From Bacteroidales bacterium (GTDB taxonomy: Bacteria; Bacteroidota; Bacteroidia; Bacteroidales; JAADJA01): DNA of 64,000 nt. This document shows positions 54,590-63,209 of the stretch, one piece after another. The stretch spans positions 1 to 64,000 of the forward strand of contig JADHVR010000009.1 in assembly GCA_016783885.1 (NCBI GenBank), in the 5' to 3' direction. Each line of letters begins with the position of its first letter. Within the stretch, counting starts at the first letter, position 1. Under the pieces are notes generated by a model. That model ran no database searches. It saw only the letters and a list, made by a program, of their open reading frames with translations, and was not told where the DNA came from. Position numbers and translations under genes: made by a program.

Positions 54590-54838
54590 ATGCCAGGATT
54601 TAATGCAACCGGTCCAAACGGGCAGGGCCCGCGTACCGGAAGAGGTTTAGGAAAATGCAAACCTGCAAAATCAAACAAAGAAGAAGATTTTTCAGATTTT
54701 GACAGGGGCAGGGGTATGGGTAGAGCTTACAGACATGGTTATGGCAGAGGAATGGGAGGAGGAAGAGGTTTTGGAGGAGGCAGGGGTTACAGACATGGTT
54801 TCGGTCATAGCAATGAAGAAACCCAAAATGATACTTAA
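54590..54838 (+). CDS. Small Gly/Arg-rich protein (DUF5320-like)
   Basis: The 82-residue protein starts MPGFNATGPNGQGPRTGRGLGKC and continues with RGMGRAYRHGYGRGMGGGRGFGGG repeats and a His-containing tail. This MPxxxxTGPxGxGPxTGRGxGxC pattern accompanies NifX/MTH1175 and MinD-ferredoxin genes in many anaerobes. One Cys and several His residues could bind a metal. The function is unknown. Confidence 0.85.
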   Translation: MPGFNATGPNGQGPRTGRGLGKCKPAKSNKEEDFSDFDRGRGMGRAYRHGYGRGMGGGRGFGGGRGYRHGFGHSNEETQNDT

Positions 54839-54850
54839 TTTCTTAAATCC

Positions 54851-54898
54851 GTTACATGTTGCGGGTTGTGAGTTACAACCTGTAACATGTAACTTTTT
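54851..54898. terminator. Hairpin with T-run between the Gly/Arg-rich gene and the second NifX-like gene
   Basis: GTTACATGTT (54851-54860) pairs with AACATGTAAC (54884-54893), and the inner GGTTG pairs with CAACC. TTTTT follows. It may attenuate transcription between the first three and the last three genes of the cluster, or be a dispersed palindrome. Confidence 0.55.
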
Positions 54899-54917
54899 AT
54901 AAACAACAATAAAACAA

Positions 54918-55259
54918 ATGGAAACAAAAAAAATAGCAATACCAATTGAAAACAATTTGTTATGTGCACATTTCGGGCATGCACAACATTTTATAATCTT
55001 CGAAACAGAAGATGATCAAATAATTTCAGAAAACACACTTAAACCACCTCCGCACGAACCCGGTGTTTTGCCGCAATGGCTTTCGAATTTGGGTGTTACA
55101 AATTTAATCGCCGGTGGAATTGGTCAAAGAGCAATATCTATTTTCAATTCTTTCGGAATAGAGGTAATTTTCGGTGTTCCTTCCAAATCACCAAAAGAAC
55201 TCGTTACCGAATATCTCGACAACAAAATCCAGGCAGGAGACAATCTTTGCGACCACTAA
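54918..55259 (+). CDS. NifX/dinitrogenase iron-molybdenum-cofactor-binding domain protein (copy 2)
   Basis: The 113-residue PF02579 protein begins KKIAIPIENNLLCAHFGHAQHFIIFETED, with the His-rich loop CAHFGHAQHF and later GGIGQRAISIFNSFGIEVIFGVPS. It ends in GDNLCDH. The motif CxHFGHAxxF is typical of MTH1175/ORP-like cluster-binding proteins. It probably works with the two MinD-type ATPases downstream, either as a metal-cluster carrier or as a target. Confidence 0.92.
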   Translation: METKKIAIPIENNLLCAHFGHAQHFIIFETEDDQIISENTLKPPPHEPGVLPQWLSNLGVTNLIAGGIGQRAISIFNSFGIEVIFGVPSKSPKELVTEYLDNKIQAGDNLCDH

Positions 55260-55361
55260 GCGGTTGACGATTGATTATTAGCTATTAAGGTAATTATTTA
55301 GTGCCTCCACATAATATAAGGAAAAATTATTATGAACGTAAAATCAAAATTATAATAATCA

Positions 55362-55379
55362 GAGGAGGGAGAAAAGGAG
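55362..55379 (+). promoter_or_regulatory. Purine-rich strong Shine-Dalgarno region
   Basis: GAGGAGGGAGAAAAGGAG precedes the ATG at 55381 by one base. AAGGAG (55374-55379) is better placed for the alternative start at 55387 (MKIAIASGKGG), 7 nt downstream. A strong SD is exceptional for this window. Confidence 0.6.
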
Positions 55380-55380
55380 A

Positions 55381-56238
55381 ATGTCGATGAAAATTGCTAT
55401 TGCCAGCGGAAAAGGAGGTACGGGAAAAACAACTGTAGCAGTTAACCTGTATCTTGCCATTGAAAAATACTGGGATAAAAATGTTACCCTAATGGATTGC
55501 GATGTGGAAGAGCCGAATGATGTTTTGTTTTTTCAGGATGCTTTGGTAAAAGAAGAAAAGCAGGTTACTCAGATAATTCCTGAAATTGACCCTGATAAAT
55601 GTACATATTGCCGTAAATGTGCCGAGTATTGCGAATTTAATGCAATATTGATAATTCCTCCGGCACAATATATAAAAGTATCACCAGACCTGTGCCATTC
55701 TTGTGGCGCTTGTTTCGTTGCCTGCCAATACGATGCTATAAAAGAAATCCCATTTCATATAGGAAACATCAGGCATATTGATATCCTTAAAGGTAACGGA
55801 CTCATCGAAGGAAGACTGAAGGTGGGGCTGCCTTTACAAACACCGGTAATCAGAAAACTAAAAAAAGAAAAAGCAAAAACTAACGGAATAACAATATTGG
55901 ATGCTTCACCCGGTACCAGTTGCTCGGTAGTAAATACAATAAGTGATTGCGATTATGTGATTCTGGTGGCTGAACCGACTCCTTTCGGTTTACACGACCT
56001 TAAACTTATGGTTGATTTAATATATGATTTAAAAAAACAATTTGGCGTTGTCATTAATAAAGCTAATCTTGGCGATAACGATATTTATAAGTATTTAAAA
56101 ACTGAAAATATTGAATTACTTACTGAAATACCTTTTGATAAAAAGATAGCAGAATCCTATGCCGAAGGACAATTATTGTCAGATGTTATTGAAGGCTATG
56201 AAAGGTATTATATTACAATCATTAATAAGCTAAAATGA
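55381..56238 (+). CDS. MinD-superfamily ATPase with inserted 2x[4Fe-4S] ferredoxin domain (1)
   Basis: A deviant Walker A (SGKGGTGKTT, from about residue 9) begins a MinD/Mrp-type P-loop ATPase. Residues 70-120 are an inserted bacterial ferredoxin domain with two cluster motifs, CTYCRKCAEYC and CHSCGACFVAC. The ATPase fold then resumes (ILDASPGTSCSVV, VAEPTPFGLHDLKLMVDL). Such proteins occur in pairs beside NifX-like proteins in strict anaerobes; the Desulfovibrio ORP complex is the studied case. They probably couple ATP hydrolysis to metal-cluster transfer or localisation, but the function is unproven. Confidence 0.93.
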   Translation: MSMKIAIASGKGGTGKTTVAVNLYLAIEKYWDKNVTLMDCDVEEPNDVLFFQDALVKEEKQVTQIIPEIDPDKCTYCRKCAEYCEFNAILIIPPAQYIKVSPDLCHSCGACFVACQYDAIKEIPFHIGNIRHIDILKGNGLIEGRLKVGLPLQTPVIRKLKKEKAKTNGITILDASPGTSCSVVNTISDCDYVILVAEPTPFGLHDLKLMVDLIYDLKKQFGVVINKANLGDNDIYKYLKTENIELLTEIPFDKKIAESYAEGQLLSDVIEGYERYYITIINKLK

Positions 56239-56298
56239 CTATAATAAGACAAAAGATAAAAGTTCAAAGTAAAAAGTATTAATGACATCCGATAACAA

Positions 56299-57168
56299 AT
56301 GACTGAGATAACCATTTTAAGCGGGAAAGGAGGAACTGGGAAAACCAGCATTACAGTGGCTTTAGCGTCTTTGGTGCAAAACACCGTATTCAGTGATTGT
56401 GACGTGGAAGCTGCGGATATGTTCCTGATATTTGAACCGGAAATCAGCGAAGAGTTTACTTTTGAAAGCGGAGCTAAAGCCATCATTGAGCAGGACAAAT
56501 GCAACTGTTGCGGTAAATGTTATGATGTTTGCCGTTTTGATGCTATTTTTTATAATGAAGATGGCGGGCTGGAAATAAATCCCCTTCATTGCGAAGGATG
56601 TCGCTTATGCGAAAGGATTTGCCCCGTGAGCGCTATTACTATGCTCCATCCTGAGAATAATAAATGGTTTATTTCTGAATCCCGTTTTGGTCCGTTAATT
56701 TATGCCAGAATGGGACCGGGTGAGGAAAACTCCGGTAAATTGGTTACTACTATCAGGAAAAAGGCAAAAGAAATTGCTGAAGCCTCCAGTGCTGATTTTA
56801 TCATTAATGACGGACCTCCTGGCATCGGCTGCCCTGTTATTTCTTCTTTAATCGGCATTGACAAAGCATTGCTTGTTATAGAGCCTACAAAACCAGGACT
56901 GCACGATATATTGAGGCTGATAGAGTTAATTGAAAAATTTAAAATGTCAGCTTTTGCAATAATCAATAAATACGATATCAGCGAAACAATATGCCTGGAA
57001 GTGGAAAGAAAATTGAAAGAACTGAATATTCCGTTAATAGGGAAAATACCTTTTGATGAAATGTTTACAGAAGCAATGGTAAACCGAAAATCGGTGGTAG
57101 AATATGCTCCGAATTCTGTGGCTTCGAAAGTTATTAATCAAGTTTGGGATAAATTGAAACAGGGTTGA
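56299..57168 (+). CDS. MinD-superfamily ATPase with inserted 2x[4Fe-4S] ferredoxin domain (2)
   Basis: This paralogue of the preceding gene has Walker A SGKGGTGKTS at residue 8, a ferredoxin insert with CNCCGKCYDVC and CEGCRLCERIC, and the returning ATPase segments INDGPPGIGCPVI and LVIEPTKPGLHDI. It lies 60 nt downstream. The two probably form a heterodimer, as in ORP-type loci. The oxygen sensitivity expected of such clusters fits an anaerobic lifestyle. Confidence 0.93.
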   Translation: MTEITILSGKGGTGKTSITVALASLVQNTVFSDCDVEAADMFLIFEPEISEEFTFESGAKAIIEQDKCNCCGKCYDVCRFDAIFYNEDGGLEINPLHCEGCRLCERICPVSAITMLHPENNKWFISESRFGPLIYARMGPGEENSGKLVTTIRKKAKEIAEASSADFIINDGPPGIGCPVISSLIGIDKALLVIEPTKPGLHDILRLIELIEKFKMSAFAIINKYDISETICLEVERKLKELNIPLIGKIPFDEMFTEAMVNRKSVVEYAPNSVASKVINQVWDKLKQG

Positions 57169-57173
57169 TAAAA

Positions 57174-57203
57174 TTGAGTTCTCCCGGAAATTTTGTATAT
57201 TTG
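57174..57203 (+). promoter_or_regulatory. Promoter for the metallophosphoesterase gene
   Basis: TTG (57174-57176) and TATATTTG (57196-57203) are 19 nt apart, 34 nt before the start codon. The phosphoesterase therefore has its own promoter and need not belong to the MinD cluster. Confidence 0.65.
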
Positions 57204-57236
57204 TAGGATAGAAAAAAAAGCCCATACACGACTGTA

Positions 57237-58109
57237 ATGATAAAACCAATAAATATCCGGGGTGCAATCCATAGATTTCTTATCGCTATTATCCTTTGCT
57301 GCTTAATTGTATCATTTCAGTTTTGCTCGAAACAGGAAATAAGGCAAAGTGATGAAGACTGGTCTTTTGTAGTTTTTGGTGATACACAACAGGGATATGG
57401 TGTGTACAGTAAACTTGTTACCCACATGATCAGTTTTGAACCTTGTCCGCAACTTGCCGTATGTTGTGGAGATATTATGCTGAGAGCAGGTAACGAAGTT
57501 GAATGGCTGAACTTCTGGCGATATTCTAAACCGTTGACTGATAAAATGCCGGTTTTCCTTGTTAGAGGAAATCATGAGGGTAATGATCCGGCATCCGAAG
57601 AGGTATTACGTGAGCAAATGAATATTGCAGGTAACAACTTTTATTATTCATATAGTGTTAATGATTGCTATTTTATCTTTCTTGATTCAGAAATTAAAGG
57701 TGAAGAAGGTAGCATAGTTAATGATCAACTTAGGTGGTTAAACAATCAACTTGATTCCGTTTCTTTGGAAACAATCGTTAACCATATTTTTATTTTTTTA
57801 CATCGACCCATTTTCCCACAAGGATTTCATCAAAATTCACATCCAAACAATAATGATGAACTTCATGAAATTTTTTTAGAACATCCAAAAATTAAAATTG
57901 TTTTTGCCGGTCACGAACACATGTTTAACCGGCTTGCGAAAGATGGATTGACTTATATAATTTCAGGGGGTGCAGGAGGTATATTAAATCGTGGTTACGG
58001 CGGTGATTATCATCATTTCGTAAAAGTATCTTTTTATCTAAAAAAAAACAGGATCAATATAAAAACAATTGGTATTTTCAATGAAATTATCGAAGATTTT
58101 GACATATAA
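57237..58109 (+). CDS. Calcineurin-like metallophosphoesterase, probable lipoprotein
   Basis: A basic N-terminus and hydrophobic segment end in a lipobox-like VSFQFCSK (Cys about residue 31). The metallophosphoesterase motifs follow: FGDTQ, CCGDIM, RGNHEG, FLHRPIF and GHEHMFNR. The dimetal site therefore looks intact. The 290-residue protein is likely periplasmic and membrane-anchored. The substrate is unknown. Its 3' end overlaps the next gene's start by 29 nt, implying coupling. Confidence 0.88.
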   Translation: MIKPINIRGAIHRFLIAIILCCLIVSFQFCSKQEIRQSDEDWSFVVFGDTQQGYGVYSKLVTHMISFEPCPQLAVCCGDIMLRAGNEVEWLNFWRYSKPLTDKMPVFLVRGNHEGNDPASEEVLREQMNIAGNNFYYSYSVNDCYFIFLDSEIKGEEGSIVNDQLRWLNNQLDSVSLETIVNHIFIFLHRPIFPQGFHQNSHPNNNDELHEIFLEHPKIKIVFAGHEHMFNRLAKDGLTYIISGGAGGILNRGYGGDYHHFVKVSFYLKKNRINIKTIGIFNEIIEDFDI

Positions 58110-58671
58110 ATTATTTGTGATATTTTTAATAACAGGCATCAAACCCTTATTTTCACAAGATATCAATATCAGGGCGGGGGTATATGATTTTACTGATATT
58201 GTGGCAACAGAGTTTTATATTGTAGCTCCATCTGTTTTCCTCGGATATGATTGCCTCACCATGTCAAGATTAAAATTGAATGTATCTGCCGGCTTTTCGT
58301 ATAATTCAATCAAATACAATTCAAACCGTCACAATCTTTATATGATCCCTTTGTTTATAAGTATGATTTATGAATTGCCTAATCCTGAATCGAAAATAAA
58401 ACCTTATGCCGGGGGAGGGTTGTCATTTTTGGGCAAAGCCGATAAAAATAAGTCGTTGGAAAAAACGCATTATTCAGTTACCTACGGTTACCATGCCATC
58501 GGGGGGCTTTATTTCAGAATAAAGGAAAAAGTAACTCTCAATTTTGACCTGCGATATAATTTGCTGCTAAATCCTGCAATGGAAGAAATAAATATTAGCG
58601 GAATAATCTCTACTGTCGGAATAATAATTCCCCTTGGATCGGGTAAGAACCAAAAAAGTTCAAGGTTCTAA
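58081..58671 (+). CDS. Outer-membrane beta-barrel protein
   Basis: The start at 58081 gives the signal peptide MKLSKILTYKLFVIFLITGIKPLFSQ; the ORF-track start is four codons earlier. The 196-residue product has barrel-like strands (KLNVSAGFSYNSIKYN, IKPYAGGGLSFLGKA, LNFDLRYNLLL, ISTVGIIIPLGSG). It overlaps the phosphoesterase gene by 29 nt and is probably made with it. Confidence 0.82.
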   Translation: MKLSKILTYKLFVIFLITGIKPLFSQDINIRAGVYDFTDIVATEFYIVAPSVFLGYDCLTMSRLKLNVSAGFSYNSIKYNSNRHNLYMIPLFISMIYELPNPESKIKPYAGGGLSFLGKADKNKSLEKTHYSVTYGYHAIGGLYFRIKEKVTLNFDLRYNLLLNPAMEEINISGIISTVGIIIPLGSGKNQKSSRF

Positions 58672-60428
58672 TCTCTATCTCTTGATAACCTTTTATTTAT
58701 ATAAGTAATTTTTATATTCTTGACAATGCCCTCAAATTCACTACCAGATGAACTAATATGCAATCTAAAAAAGCCTTCTTTAAAATAATCAGGTATTTTC
58801 ATATAAAAAGCATACTCATTTGTTTGTCCATTTTGGCTAATCGGGCTGAATAACCTGATTTTATTATGTTTTATTGTATCTCCAATCTGTAATTCTGAAT
58901 TTATATAACTACTACTGAATCCTTGATTAACTTGTATTGCAGATTCAACCTTGATCCAGTTGTCCAACTTTTTGTCTGTTAATAAATCTTGTCGAATTTT
59001 AGTCTCAATTAACAAATTTGACGAATAAGGTGTGATTTGAATATTTAAAGTGCTGTCAATATCTACTATAATCTCTTTGTGATATTTTTTTTCATTATAA
59101 AGTCGCTCATCTGTATCAAGCAGGCTCATATCTAATGGTGAAGGATTAGGATTTAAATATATTCTACTATAATATCTTCTATTCATGTGATCATAGTGTA
59201 AGATAGTCTTATTGTATTGTCTTATCTGAAACAGATTAACAAATAATAAATAAATACCTAAGATATAAAATATAAAACGCCATTTTTTAAAACTAATTTT
59301 CTGTATTATAGCAGCGAAAGGTAAAGCAAAAACCGGATAGCTCTGCACAAGAGCCCTGCAAGAATAACTGCCTCCATATCTCCAAATATGCCAGGATATA
59401 ATGATATAGATATTTAATAAACAAAATGTAAGTACGGAGTTTTTGAATGGGAATTTTTTTATAAAAAACAATCCGATAACAAAGAAAATTGTTATTGGCG
59501 TATATATAAACCATCCTTTCTCCCAACCAAAAAGTACTCGCAAGTGTGGGGTCAAAAAATCCCATTTACTGCCTACATCATATACAAAAGAGCCTGTTAC
59601 TATCTTCCAGTAGATTAGTTGGGGTAAAACTCCAATAAAGCTAAATAATACAGCGTAAGCTATATGCTTTTTATATCTTTTCGCCAAGCGCCATTTTGCT
59701 TTAGCCAGTTCTTTGGTTTGTGTATTCCAAAGCAACGGAATAAACAACATGATGGCTTCTGTTGGGCGGCTAATAGTCGCAAGTCCAATAATCAAACCAG
59801 TTAGTGAAGCCCATACTAAACTTGGTTTTTGATGCCATTTCAAAGTAGTATATAGCACTAAAACATATAAAGGAAAAATAAAGCCATGGCTCTGTCCTCC
59901 GTCAATCGCTACATATTGTATAAAATTGGTTGCTAAAATTAATAACAATAATGTTATCGCAGTAGTGACATCATCAAAATAAATAAGTAATATTTTTCGA
60001 AGCAGAAAGATAGCTAATATACAATAGAATAAAACACAGAAAGCTATTGCATATTGGTATGGTGGAGAAAATCCATCCTCTTTATAATTTGTATTTTTAG
60101 CTATCAAGTGTCCTGCGAAAAAAAATGGACTCTGCATAATTGCAACCCCGCCTAAATATTTGAATACATAATTTCCATTTTTATGTTTTCTTGCTTGATA
60201 AACACAACCTCCGGAAACAGAATATTCGTTATCAATATCAGAAAACCACTTCAATTCAGTAAAATCCTGGTAAATAAAAATCGATGGTAAGTACATATAA
60301 TAACCCAGTGCATCCCAGGTTGTTACTTTTAAAGGAGTTTCTGATTTAAAATCTAAATATGATATACGAAAATAAAGTAAGACAATACCTATAATACAAA
60401 ATGCGAAAAAAGAATATCTATTTTTCAT
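58668..60428 (-). CDS. Polytopic GT-C-like membrane protein
   Basis: The 586-residue protein has about ten membrane segments. An acidic residue follows the first one (TTWDALGYYMYLPS), as in GT-C glycosyltransferases, and GGQSHGF and TISRPTEAIMLFIPLLW lie further on. The last 170 residues form a soluble beta-rich domain. It resembles the uncharacterised Bacteroidetes family of dolichyl-phosphate-mannose-transferase-like proteins. It overlaps engB by 4 nt. The sugar substrate is unknown. Confidence 0.75.
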   Translation of the reverse strand: MKNRYSFFAFCIIGIVLLYFRISYLDFKSETPLKVTTWDALGYYMYLPSIFIYQDFTELKWFSDIDNEYSVSGGCVYQARKHKNGNYVFKYLGGVAIMQSPFFFAGHLIAKNTNYKEDGFSPPYQYAIAFCVLFYCILAIFLLRKILLIYFDDVTTAITLLLLILATNFIQYVAIDGGQSHGFIFPLYVLVLYTTLKWHQKPSLVWASLTGLIIGLATISRPTEAIMLFIPLLWNTQTKELAKAKWRLAKRYKKHIAYAVLFSFIGVLPQLIYWKIVTGSFVYDVGSKWDFLTPHLRVLFGWEKGWFIYTPITIFFVIGLFFIKKFPFKNSVLTFCLLNIYIIISWHIWRYGGSYSCRALVQSYPVFALPFAAIIQKISFKKWRFIFYILGIYLLFVNLFQIRQYNKTILHYDHMNRRYYSRIYLNPNPSPLDMSLLDTDERLYNEKKYHKEIIVDIDSTLNIQITPYSSNLLIETKIRQDLLTDKKLDNWIKVESAIQVNQGFSSSYINSELQIGDTIKHNKIRLFSPISQNGQTNEYAFYMKIPDYFKEGFFRLHISSSGSEFEGIVKNIKITYINKRLSRDRD

Positions 60429-61027
60429 TTTAAAAACTGATCGTTCATATCTTCAATGATCATCAACACGTCTTCCTTTCCCCTTCCTGTTTTAGCAGAT
60501 GTTAAAACCGAGAGAGGCAACTCTTCCCACTCCTTAATTAAAATTTTTTTGTAAGATTCGATATTTGCAGTCAACCTGTTCTTTGGCACTTTATCTGTTT
60601 TGGTAAAAAGCAGTATAAAAGGTAATTGTTTTTTCCCGAACCAAAAAATGAATTCCAAATCCGGTTTTTGCGGCTCATGCCGCGAATCTATCAGGATAAA
60701 CGTAGTTAGTAAATTGGGGCGGTGTATCAAATAATTATGGATCATCCTCTCCCATTCCGAACGCCTGGTTTTTGATATTTTGGCATAACCATATCCCGGC
60801 AAATCAACCAGGAACCAGCTTTCATTGATTAAGAAATGATTTATCAATTGTGTTTTCCCCGGAGTACCCGATATTTTTGCAAGGTTTTTCCTGCCCGTAA
60901 GCATATTTATCAGCGAAGACTTACCTACGTTTGACCGCCCGATAAAAGCATATTCCGGCATATCGGGCTCCGGGCATTTACGGTAATCCGTATTGCTGAT
61001 TATAAATTTTGCGCTTTTAATCTGCAT
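60425..61027 (-). CDS. engB: Ribosome-biogenesis GTPase YsxC/EngB
   Basis: EngB is an essential GTPase in late 50S assembly. G1 GRSNVGKSSLIN, G2 GTPGKTQ, G3 DLPGYGYAK, G4 TKTD and G5 TSAKTGRG are all present, and 200 residues is the family length. Its stop overlaps the start of the membrane protein gene downstream. Confidence 0.96.
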   Translation of the reverse strand: MQIKSAKFIISNTDYRKCPEPDMPEYAFIGRSNVGKSSLINMLTGRKNLAKISGTPGKTQLINHFLINESWFLVDLPGYGYAKISKTRRSEWERMIHNYLIHRPNLLTTFILIDSRHEPQKPDLEFIFWFGKKQLPFILLFTKTDKVPKNRLTANIESYKKILIKEWEELPLSVLTSAKTGRGKEDVLMIIEDMNDQFLK

Positions 61028-61067
61028 CTTTTTAATAAGCTGTAACTTTTCCCTTCTCTGGTCAATC

Positions 61068-61994
61068 TTACTTCTTATATGTCGTTAAATGCCTGTCTTT
61101 CTTATAATCGTAAATATCGGCAATGGTTATGATAATGGCAGTTTCTTCCACATCTCCAAATCCGGGATTCGGGGCTGTGCCAAAGGTCTTCATCGAGCCT
61201 GAAAGGTTCATATAAGCATTTACAAGGGGAGGGATATTTTCTTTAAGACTTCTTACTTTCTGAGCAAGGATCCTGTAATCTTCATCATAATTGGCGCCAT
61301 TAAAAATGCTTTTTAATATTTTCCCCCTTGTTTGTATTTTGATAGGATTAAAAGGCGTTACAAGATTTTCGTTATCAGGGAAATATTTATGCATAAAATA
61401 CAAAATTAAATCGCGGGCAAAGGAATCATAATCCGGGTACATAGTTATTTTACCGAAGAAATACCTGATGCCGGGATTATCAAGAGTAATAGAGCCGAGT
61501 CCATCCCACAAATTATCAAGCGAATACATACCCTTTTTTAGGTTTACGGTTGGCTGATACAATGGCTGAACAAAAGACCTCCCTAATTCAAAAGTAACAG
61601 GCCAGTATTCTTTTTTAAATTTCTCTGAAAACTTAAACAGCTTAGCAGTTGGACTTACCGGATTCCCGTTTTTATCATCAGCAACATTTTTTCCTACTAT
61701 AAACCTGTAACCACCCACAATCTCCTTATCTTCGGGACTCCATACGATCAATTGCTTAAAGGGTCGTTCCATCGTATCATACATGTCGATATCAACGGCT
61801 TTTCCGGTTCCGCCGCCGGCATCTCTGAAAGTGATCTCACGCAATCTTCCCAACTCACGCATCAGGTTTGGCGCCTGGTCATGTGAAAATACATAGATTT
61901 TATTATTCCCGTTATTCGTTTCACTGACAAATAATTCGTCAGTCAGTTCTTTGTCGAGTGATACTCTGTCAACAGGTGGAATGATGGTTTCCAT
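61068..61994 (-). CDS. glsB: GNAT-fold N-acyltransferase, probable glycine-lipid synthase GlsB
   Basis: The 308-residue protein belongs to the OlsB/hemolysin-type acyl-ACP N-acyltransferases: LREITFRDAGGGTG, DKEIVGGYRFIVG and FELGRSFVQPLYQP. In Bacteroides, GlsB N-acylates glycine and GlsA adds the second acyl chain to make glycine lipids. The adjacent O-acyltransferase gene supports this. Ornithine as the substrate cannot be excluded from sequence alone. Confidence 0.85.
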   Translation of the reverse strand: METIIPPVDRVSLDKELTDELFVSETNNGNNKIYVFSHDQAPNLMRELGRLREITFRDAGGGTGKAVDIDMYDTMERPFKQLIVWSPEDKEIVGGYRFIVGKNVADDKNGNPVSPTAKLFKFSEKFKKEYWPVTFELGRSFVQPLYQPTVNLKKGMYSLDNLWDGLGSITLDNPGIRYFFGKITMYPDYDSFARDLILYFMHKYFPDNENLVTPFNPIKIQTRGKILKSIFNGANYDEDYRILAQKVRSLKENIPPLVNAYMNLSGSMKTFGTAPNPGFGDVEETAIIITIADIYDYKKDRHLTTYKK

Positions 61995-62052
61995 AATAAT
62001 ATTTTAGATTTTGCTTTTAGGCACTTTTTATAATTAACTATTATCTATTTCT

Positions 62053-62910
62053 TTAAAACATCTCAGGGTCAAAAGGCTCTGTGTAACCTTCCCCCATTGC
62101 ATAAACATATTTTTTTACCTTTTGCGCCCATATTTTATAATTATATCTCTTATTAAAAGTCTGATAAGGAATTGATTTGCCAAAGGTAATATTTATTGTC
62201 TTGTTTTTTTGTTTAAACATTTCATCAGGCAGGTAAAGCATTTCAATATTAGCGCCTATCCTGAGATTTTTCCTCAGATTTGCCAGGTTATAAAAAAATC
62301 TTGAGTTTTTCCCGTCGATATATACAGGGATAATATCACGTTTGTATTGCTTTGCCTTTGAAATAAAAGTCTTTTTCCATTCCAGGTCTTCGATCCTGCC
62401 CTTTTGTTTCCTCGACGCCAAACCAGCCGGGAAATACAATATCATCTTGTCTGATTCAAAGGTTTCATTAATGATCTGCAGATTTTCCGTATTACTGCCG
62501 TGCTTGTTGATGGGAATGAAAAGTTCCCGCAGATTGGGGAGGAATAAAAGAATATCATTTACGGGGAAAACAATATCACTTCTTACCTGCCCGACAACAT
62601 GCATCAATGCCATTCCGTCAAGACCTCCTAAGGGATGATTTGATGCAATAATATATCTTCCTTTTTTTGGGATGTTATCTGTGCCTGAACTTTTTACAAT
62701 TACTCCTAAATCTTCAAGAGAGGCTTTTACAAAATCAAGGCCCATCATTTCCCTGTACTTGTATAAAAGAACATTGTTATCTTTCTCATGAATAATTTTA
62801 CGCAAATACCCAAACACAAAACCGGGGATAAACCTTGAAATTCCCGGATTCTTGCTTCTGAATACCTTCTCTATATCAATGGTACGTTCTGTGATATTTA
62901 ATTCATCCAT
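62053..62910 (-). CDS. glsA: Lysophospholipid-type O-acyltransferase, probable GlsA
   Basis: This PlsC-type acyltransferase has the catalytic HxxxxD motif in SNHPLGGLDG, the second block LFIPINKHGSN and FPAGLASRKQKG. The 285 residues and position 58 nt upstream of the N-acyltransferase gene match the glycine-lipid pair of Bacteroides, where GlsA O-acylates the monoacyl glycine intermediate. A general phosphatidic-acid role is the alternative. Confidence 0.82.
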   Translation of the reverse strand: MDELNITERTIDIEKVFRSKNPGISRFIPGFVFGYLRKIIHEKDNNVLLYKYREMMGLDFVKASLEDLGVIVKSSGTDNIPKKGRYIIASNHPLGGLDGMALMHVVGQVRSDIVFPVNDILLFLPNLRELFIPINKHGSNTENLQIINETFESDKMILYFPAGLASRKQKGRIEDLEWKKTFISKAKQYKRDIIPVYIDGKNSRFFYNLANLRKNLRIGANIEMLYLPDEMFKQKNKTINITFGKSIPYQTFNKRYNYKIWAQKVKKYVYAMGEGYTEPFDPEMF

Positions 62911-62979
62911 CTGAAATACGGAATAAGTCTAATACAAAATTACATAATAATCGGAAAAGGATAAATTTAATAATCTTAA

Positions 62980-63126
62980 TATTTTACAAAAGGCTTTTAT
63001 ACTGCTTTGGATGACCTGCAAATAAACGAAGCATGGATAATAGCACCTGTTAACGGAACTTACCCTTTAAAAGAAAACGTTCATGTAATCTCTTTGCCGG
63101 AATTTCTTAATTTAGGAATCGGATAA
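62980..63126 (+). pseudogene. Relic of the C-terminus of a DUF4143-type AAA ATPase
   Basis: Bases 62980-63126 read YFTKGFYTALDDLQINEAW followed by IIAPVNGTYPLKENVHVISL and a stop. This matches the C-terminal pattern KGF(x)xAxxDLxIxxAxxVxPxxxxYPxxxxVxVISL of the DUF4143 ATPase family. A stop (62977-62979) closes the frame immediately upstream and no start codon exists, so only about 48 codons remain. Confidence 0.55.
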
Positions 63127-63209
63127 GTTTGTTGCAATCTTTACTTCTGCATTAAAAACTTTAAATAAATCTAAATTCTAATCAGCTATTAGAGCTGTGA
63201 ACGGTTACA

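Noticed and set aside
54699-54902. Alternative-frame ORFs over the Gly/Arg-rich gene
   Set aside because: The annotated frame has a perfect SD and a family-type N-terminus; the others are shadows of a GGN-rich sequence.
54257-55259. Nitrogenase cofactor genes (nifX)
   Set aside because: The two PF02579 proteins lack any neighbouring nifHDK/ENB genes and match the ORP/MTH1175 type instead.
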